From Eriocheir sinensis (lineage: Eukaryota; Arthropoda; Malacostraca; Decapoda; Varunidae), in NCBI RefSeq assembly GCF_024679095.1, contig NC_066522.1, positions 7,471,114 to 7,535,113 of the forward strand: a stretch of DNA of 64,000 bases. The letters are read 5' to 3'. This document shows, piece by piece, positions 60,386 to 64,000 of this stretch. Position 1 is the stretch's first letter. The number at the start of each line of letters is the position of its first letter. The notes beneath the pieces were generated by a model. The model saw nothing but the letters and a program-made list of their open reading frames with translations. It did not search any database and had not been told where the DNA came from. Both the position numbers and the translations under genes were made by a program.

Positions 60386-61140
60386 TCTTCTTTTCCTACA
60401 GTTTTCACACCTCAAAGCCAATATTCACCTCGTCCCCCCACTCCTCACCTCCACCTTCCTCTCCCCCCACAGCTGCTCCTTATTACGTGTTATTATTATT
60501 ATTTTTCTCTCGGCAGTTTTGTAGCCGCATTGTGCCATTGTGTGATGTTCTATAGGTTGTGGAGGCCCTTTGGCAGCCGTGTTTTCAAAGGCTTATTGTG
60601 ACGGTGATAAATAAAAGGACGTGTGTGTGTGTGTGTGTGTGTGGTGGTGGGGGGGGGGGGGTGGAGGTAGTAATGGTGTGTTTACGAGAAGAGGGAAATG
60701 GGGTAAAAAATAAATATATCCGCACTGTTTTCCTTTGTTTTCTTTCGTTATTTCTCTGTTTACGCAGCCTATTGTTTTTTCATCTTTTCTTTCCGCCTTC
60801 CTTTCGTCTTTGTTGCTTTTTTTAAGGAAGAAATACATATGCGGTGTTCATCTTGATTTCTCAATTGACGTAGGCAATTTATTTTTCATCTATTTTTCTT
60901 TCCTTTTTTCCTTCCTTGATCTTCGTTTCTTTTTACATTTCATCTTTATTGTTTCTTTCCTTCCGTTCTTTCTTCCCTTTCTTTTTGTTTCTGTTTATTT
61001 TTCCTTTAACATTCCCTTTTATTGTTCCTTTCCTTTTCCGTTATGTATTAGTAAATGTGTGTTCGTAGTATTATCACGATTAGGTTAAGGGGGAAAGCTA
61101 AGAGGGTTGGAAATGGACCTATAGTGTGATTAACTTTCAT
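60386..61140. other. Mixed spacer, T-rich
   Basis: Contains (TG)n at about 60620-60643 and a G-run at about 60648-60661. 60725-61060 is T/C-rich. The patch 60515-60600 is low-repeat but I recognise no product. Confidence 0.5.
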
Positions 61141-61870
61141 GTGGTATTATTAGGAAAGGGAAAGCGTACCTGGAGGGGAAAGGTGTAGTGTAACGGAGAT
61201 GTGGTAACTGTGGAAAGTGTGTATGGGTGGGGAAGAAAAGTACAGCATGTTGTGATGGGGTGCGTGTGATGATTGCGATGTGGTAACACTGGGGAAAGTA
61301 CGTCGGGAGGGGAGAGGGGAGGAAGGCGGGAGAAACGTATAGTGTGATAGGGAAAGCATGTCTGTCTGTCTGGGGGAGAGGAGGAAGTGGTAGGGAGGGG
61401 GTGGGGAACAGTGGTCTTGCGTGGGAGAGCGGTGATTGTCGTTTTGGTGGGGTGCGGGGGAGAGCTGGTGGTGGGGGTTGGGGGGGGGGGAATGTGAAGC
61501 GTGGTAGGAGTGAGAACCGAAGTAACGATTTGGTGGGACAGGAAGGGTTTTGACAAGGGAAGAGTGACGGAGGGGGAGTGGGGAAAGTGGTAGAGAGGGA
61601 GGGAAGAGTGATAGAATGGGGGAGGGGAGTCTGGTAGAGGGGAAGGGGGAGAGGGAGAGTGGTGGAATGGGGGGAGGGGAAGATTGTTGCAGGGGAAGAG
61701 GAAGAGTGGCGAAGGGGAAAGGGTGGAGAGTGGTGGAGGGGAAGGGGGGACTTTTGGAGAGGTTATGTGGAAGATGGAGGAATGGATGAGGTGGAGGAAG
61801 AAATGACAGGGGTGTATTGGGATGGTTACATGACATCGCGGTGGAGGTGGAGGAGGAAGGTTTTACGAGG
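61141..61870. repeat. G-rich degenerate array
   Basis: Recurring motifs are ggggaaagtggtagaggg, gatgtggtaacactggggaa and gtgtagtgtaacgg in units of about 60-110 bp. The minus-strand Pro/Ser/His/Thr-rich frames are translations. Confidence 0.72.
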
Positions 61871-62282
61871 GACAGATAGACAACTTTTCATCTTTCTTTT
61901 TCGTTATTTCCATCATTTATTGTTTTCCTTTTAATTTTTTCCTGTTGCTTTCTCCCTTCCTCTTTCTCTACTTTCCTTGCCCTCTCTCTTTCTCTCAAGG
62001 GTGAATTCAAGGGTGAGAGAGTGTGCGGACGAGGCGTTTGCATAAGGTCTGGGGAAGGGAGAGGAAGGGAAGGGAAGGGAAAGGGGGGGACCTTGAATAC
62101 GTATCTTTCCCACGGTGGGGTAAGGATAGGGAGGGGTGTGGGGTGTGGGGGGAAGGTGGGGTGTACAGGGGTGACCTAACAGCTCCTCACACCTCTTGAA
62201 TAACACCCTTTTTTTCCCTTCTTCCTCCTTTACGTCCTCCTTCATTTCCTGGGTTTATCTCCATCGGCTCCTCCTCTTCCCG

Positions 62283-62287
<5 letters not shown>
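61871..62287. other. Mixed spacer
   Basis: T-rich, then a G-rich patch (62040-62165), then C/T-rich sequence. No feature recognised. Confidence 0.45.
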
Positions 62288-62359
<72 letters not shown>

Positions 62360-62796
62360 TTCGTTTGCTTCATCTTTTCTTTCTTCCTCCTTCCTCCCTT
62401 CCTTTATTTTCTTCCATTTCTTCTTTCCTTCCTTCTCTCCTACTTTTTCCTTTCTGTTTACTTATTCACGTCTTCCATCTTTTCTTTCTTTTTCATTCTT
62501 TCGTTTCTTTCATTTCTTCATTTTTGTCTTCCCTCTTAATTTCCTCTCCCTCTCTCTCTCTCTCTTTCATCCTGTGGCTTCGTAATGGATTTAATCTCGT
62601 ACCACCACCGCTGCTCCGCCACCTCCCTTGTTCTCGCCTTCCCACCCTTTCGTCTTGTCCCTCCCTCCCTCCTGCATCCTTCCAGTTATCCCACGCTTGC
62701 ATCTTATCTCTCAGTTACATCACTCGGGTTTTTATATCCTCTTGTTTTCATATTTCCTTTATCCAGTTTCCTTTTATCATCAGGACACTTAGTCAT
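62288..62796. repeat. (CT)n and TTC-rich tract
   Basis: CT dinucleotides at about 62288-62354 and 62548-62566 within C/T-rich sequence. Mixed sequence from 62580 to 62796. Confidence 0.88.
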
Positions 62797-62905
62797 TTTT
62801 TTACAACAAAGGAGACAGCTCAAGGGCACAAAAAAGGTAAACATAATATATAAAAAAGCTCGCTACTCGCTGCTCCCAAAAAGAATCCAAAGAGGTGGCC
62901 ATTGT
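62797..62905 (+). mobile_element. Dispersed repeat C, plus copy
   Basis: tttttttacaacaaaggaga, cagctcaagggcacaaaaaa, ggtaaacataatatat, gctcgctactcgctgctccc and ccaaagaggtggcc follow the same order as the copy at 7755. Confidence 0.75.
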
Positions 62906-64000
62906 TCTTGTGTTTGTAATCTCCTCGTTTTATATCTCTTTCTCCATCCTTTTATTTATTTGCGGGTATCTCAGTTCTTAGTTCTATCATCATCCTTTTT
63001 TTCCATATTTTACTTGCTACATATAGTTTCCTTTCTCTCTCTCCCTTAAATCATCAACCGCCATCATGTATCCTCCTATCCAACATCCTTGCATTATACT
63101 TTCCTTCCCTTCATCCCTTCAGTCATCAGCAAACATCTCATTTCTTCCTTTCCATCATCCTTGCATTATATTTTCCTTATCTTCATCCCTTTAATCATCA
63201 GCAGACATCTCATTTCCTCCTTTCCATCACCCTTGTTTATATATTTCCCTTCCCTTCATCCCTTCAATCATCAACAAACATCTTATTTCCTCCTTTCCAT
63301 CACCCTTGTTTATATATTTCCCTTCCCTCATTCCTTTAATCATCAGCAAACATCTCATTTCTTCCTTTCCAACATCCTTGCATTATATTTCCCTTCCCTC
63401 ATTCCTTTAATCATCAGCAAACATCTTATTTCCTCCTTTCCATCACCCTTGTTTATATATTTCCCTTCCCTCATTCCTTTAATCATCAGCAGACATCTTA
63501 TTTCATCCTTTCTATCACCCTTGTTTATATATTTCCCTTCCCTCATTCCTTTAATCATCAGCAGACATCTTATTTCATCCTTTCTATCACCCTTGTTTAT
63601 ATATTTCCCTTCCCTCATTCCTTTAATCATCAGCAGACATCTTATTTCCTCCTTCCCATCACCCTTGTTTATATATTTCCCTTCCCTTCATCCCTTCAAT
63701 CATCAGCAGACATCTTATTTCATCCTTTCCATCACCCTTGTTTATATATTTCCCTTCCCTCATCCCTTCAGCCATCATCAAACATCCTACTTCCTTCTTC
63801 CCATCACCCTTGTTTATATATTTCCCTTCCCTCATTCCTTTAATCATCAGCAGACATCTTATTTCCTCCTTCCCATCACCCTTGCTTATGTGTTTTCCTT
63901 CCTTCACCACTTATCAGGAGAGATCTTATTACCACCATCCCTGTTTCTATATCCTCCTTGTTTATAAGTTCCTCTTCCTCCGTCCCTTCAGTGGTTTAAT
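62906..64000. repeat. 72-73-bp tandem array running off the right edge
   Basis: After about 150 bp of T-rich sequence, the unit tatatatttcccttccctca + ttcctttaatcatcagcaga + catcttatttcatcctttct + atcacccttgttta repeats from about 63090, with gttta at 63451, 63523 and 63595. Because 72 is divisible by three, one frame stays open for 292 codons and reads as a 24-residue repeat. It is not a credible gene: there is no non-repeat coding sequence on either side. Confidence 0.93.

Noticed and set aside
63089..63967. Plus-strand frame of 292 codons with a 24-residue repeat
   Set aside because: Explained by a 72-bp tandem array whose unit is divisible by three; no flanking coding sequence.

Overview
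This window looks like nuclear DNA of an arthropod, most likely a decapod crustacean and probably a crab. There is no bacterial gene organisation. Instead there are very dense (GA)n and (CA)n tracts, kilobase-long stretches with almost all purines on one strand, many short tandem arrays, dispersed terminal-inverted-repeat elements and a tRNA-derived SINE. The decapod assignment is an inference from this repeat style and from the one recognisable gene; the species cannot be read from the sequence.

I can support one protein-coding gene, on the minus strand. Four exons at 50424-50775 (start codon), 43980-44074, 41685-41785 and 34760-34881 join through GT/AG junctions whose phases agree (1, 0, 2, then 1 open at the end). 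They encode the first 223 residues of a multi-pass membrane protein. The aromatic first membrane segment, the LPWP motif, VGNLANDG and the hydrophobic LVAAFCLLLPR segment point to tincar (tinc), a Hedgehog-linked membrane protein family of arthropods. The remaining exons were not found in the 34.7 kb to the left, so that stretch is probably one very large intron. Everything right of about 50.8 kb is 5' intron or upstream DNA.

Layout: 1-34.7 kb is repeat-rich DNA downstream of exon 4 (89-bp, 31-bp, 74-bp, 148-bp and 147-bp arrays, several long GA/CA blocks, an hAT-type MITE with a perfect 8-bp target duplication at 12.2-12.4 kb, and copies of a ~226-bp MITE family). Between 34.7 and 50.8 kb the small tinc exons sit between introns filled with 110-, 56-, 130-, 104-, 67-, ~140- and 96-bp arrays. 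From 50.8 to 64 kb lie a 158-bp array containing a MITE insertion, a 172-bp array, more simple repeats, and a 72-bp array running into the right edge.

The most interesting observations are structural. A 67-bp array directly upstream of exon 3 appears to have been built from that exon's own 3' splice site. The ~226-bp MITE family has several insertions whose empty sites can be rebuilt from neighbouring repeats, implying TA target duplication, and one copy sits inside another. A SINE has inserted at the edge of a 45-bp palindrome. One unit of the 130-bp array is displaced into a neighbouring 104-bp array. Most long open reading frames here (Ser/Leu, Arg/Glu, Thr/His, Cys/Val or Lys-rich) are translations of simple repeats and are not genes.
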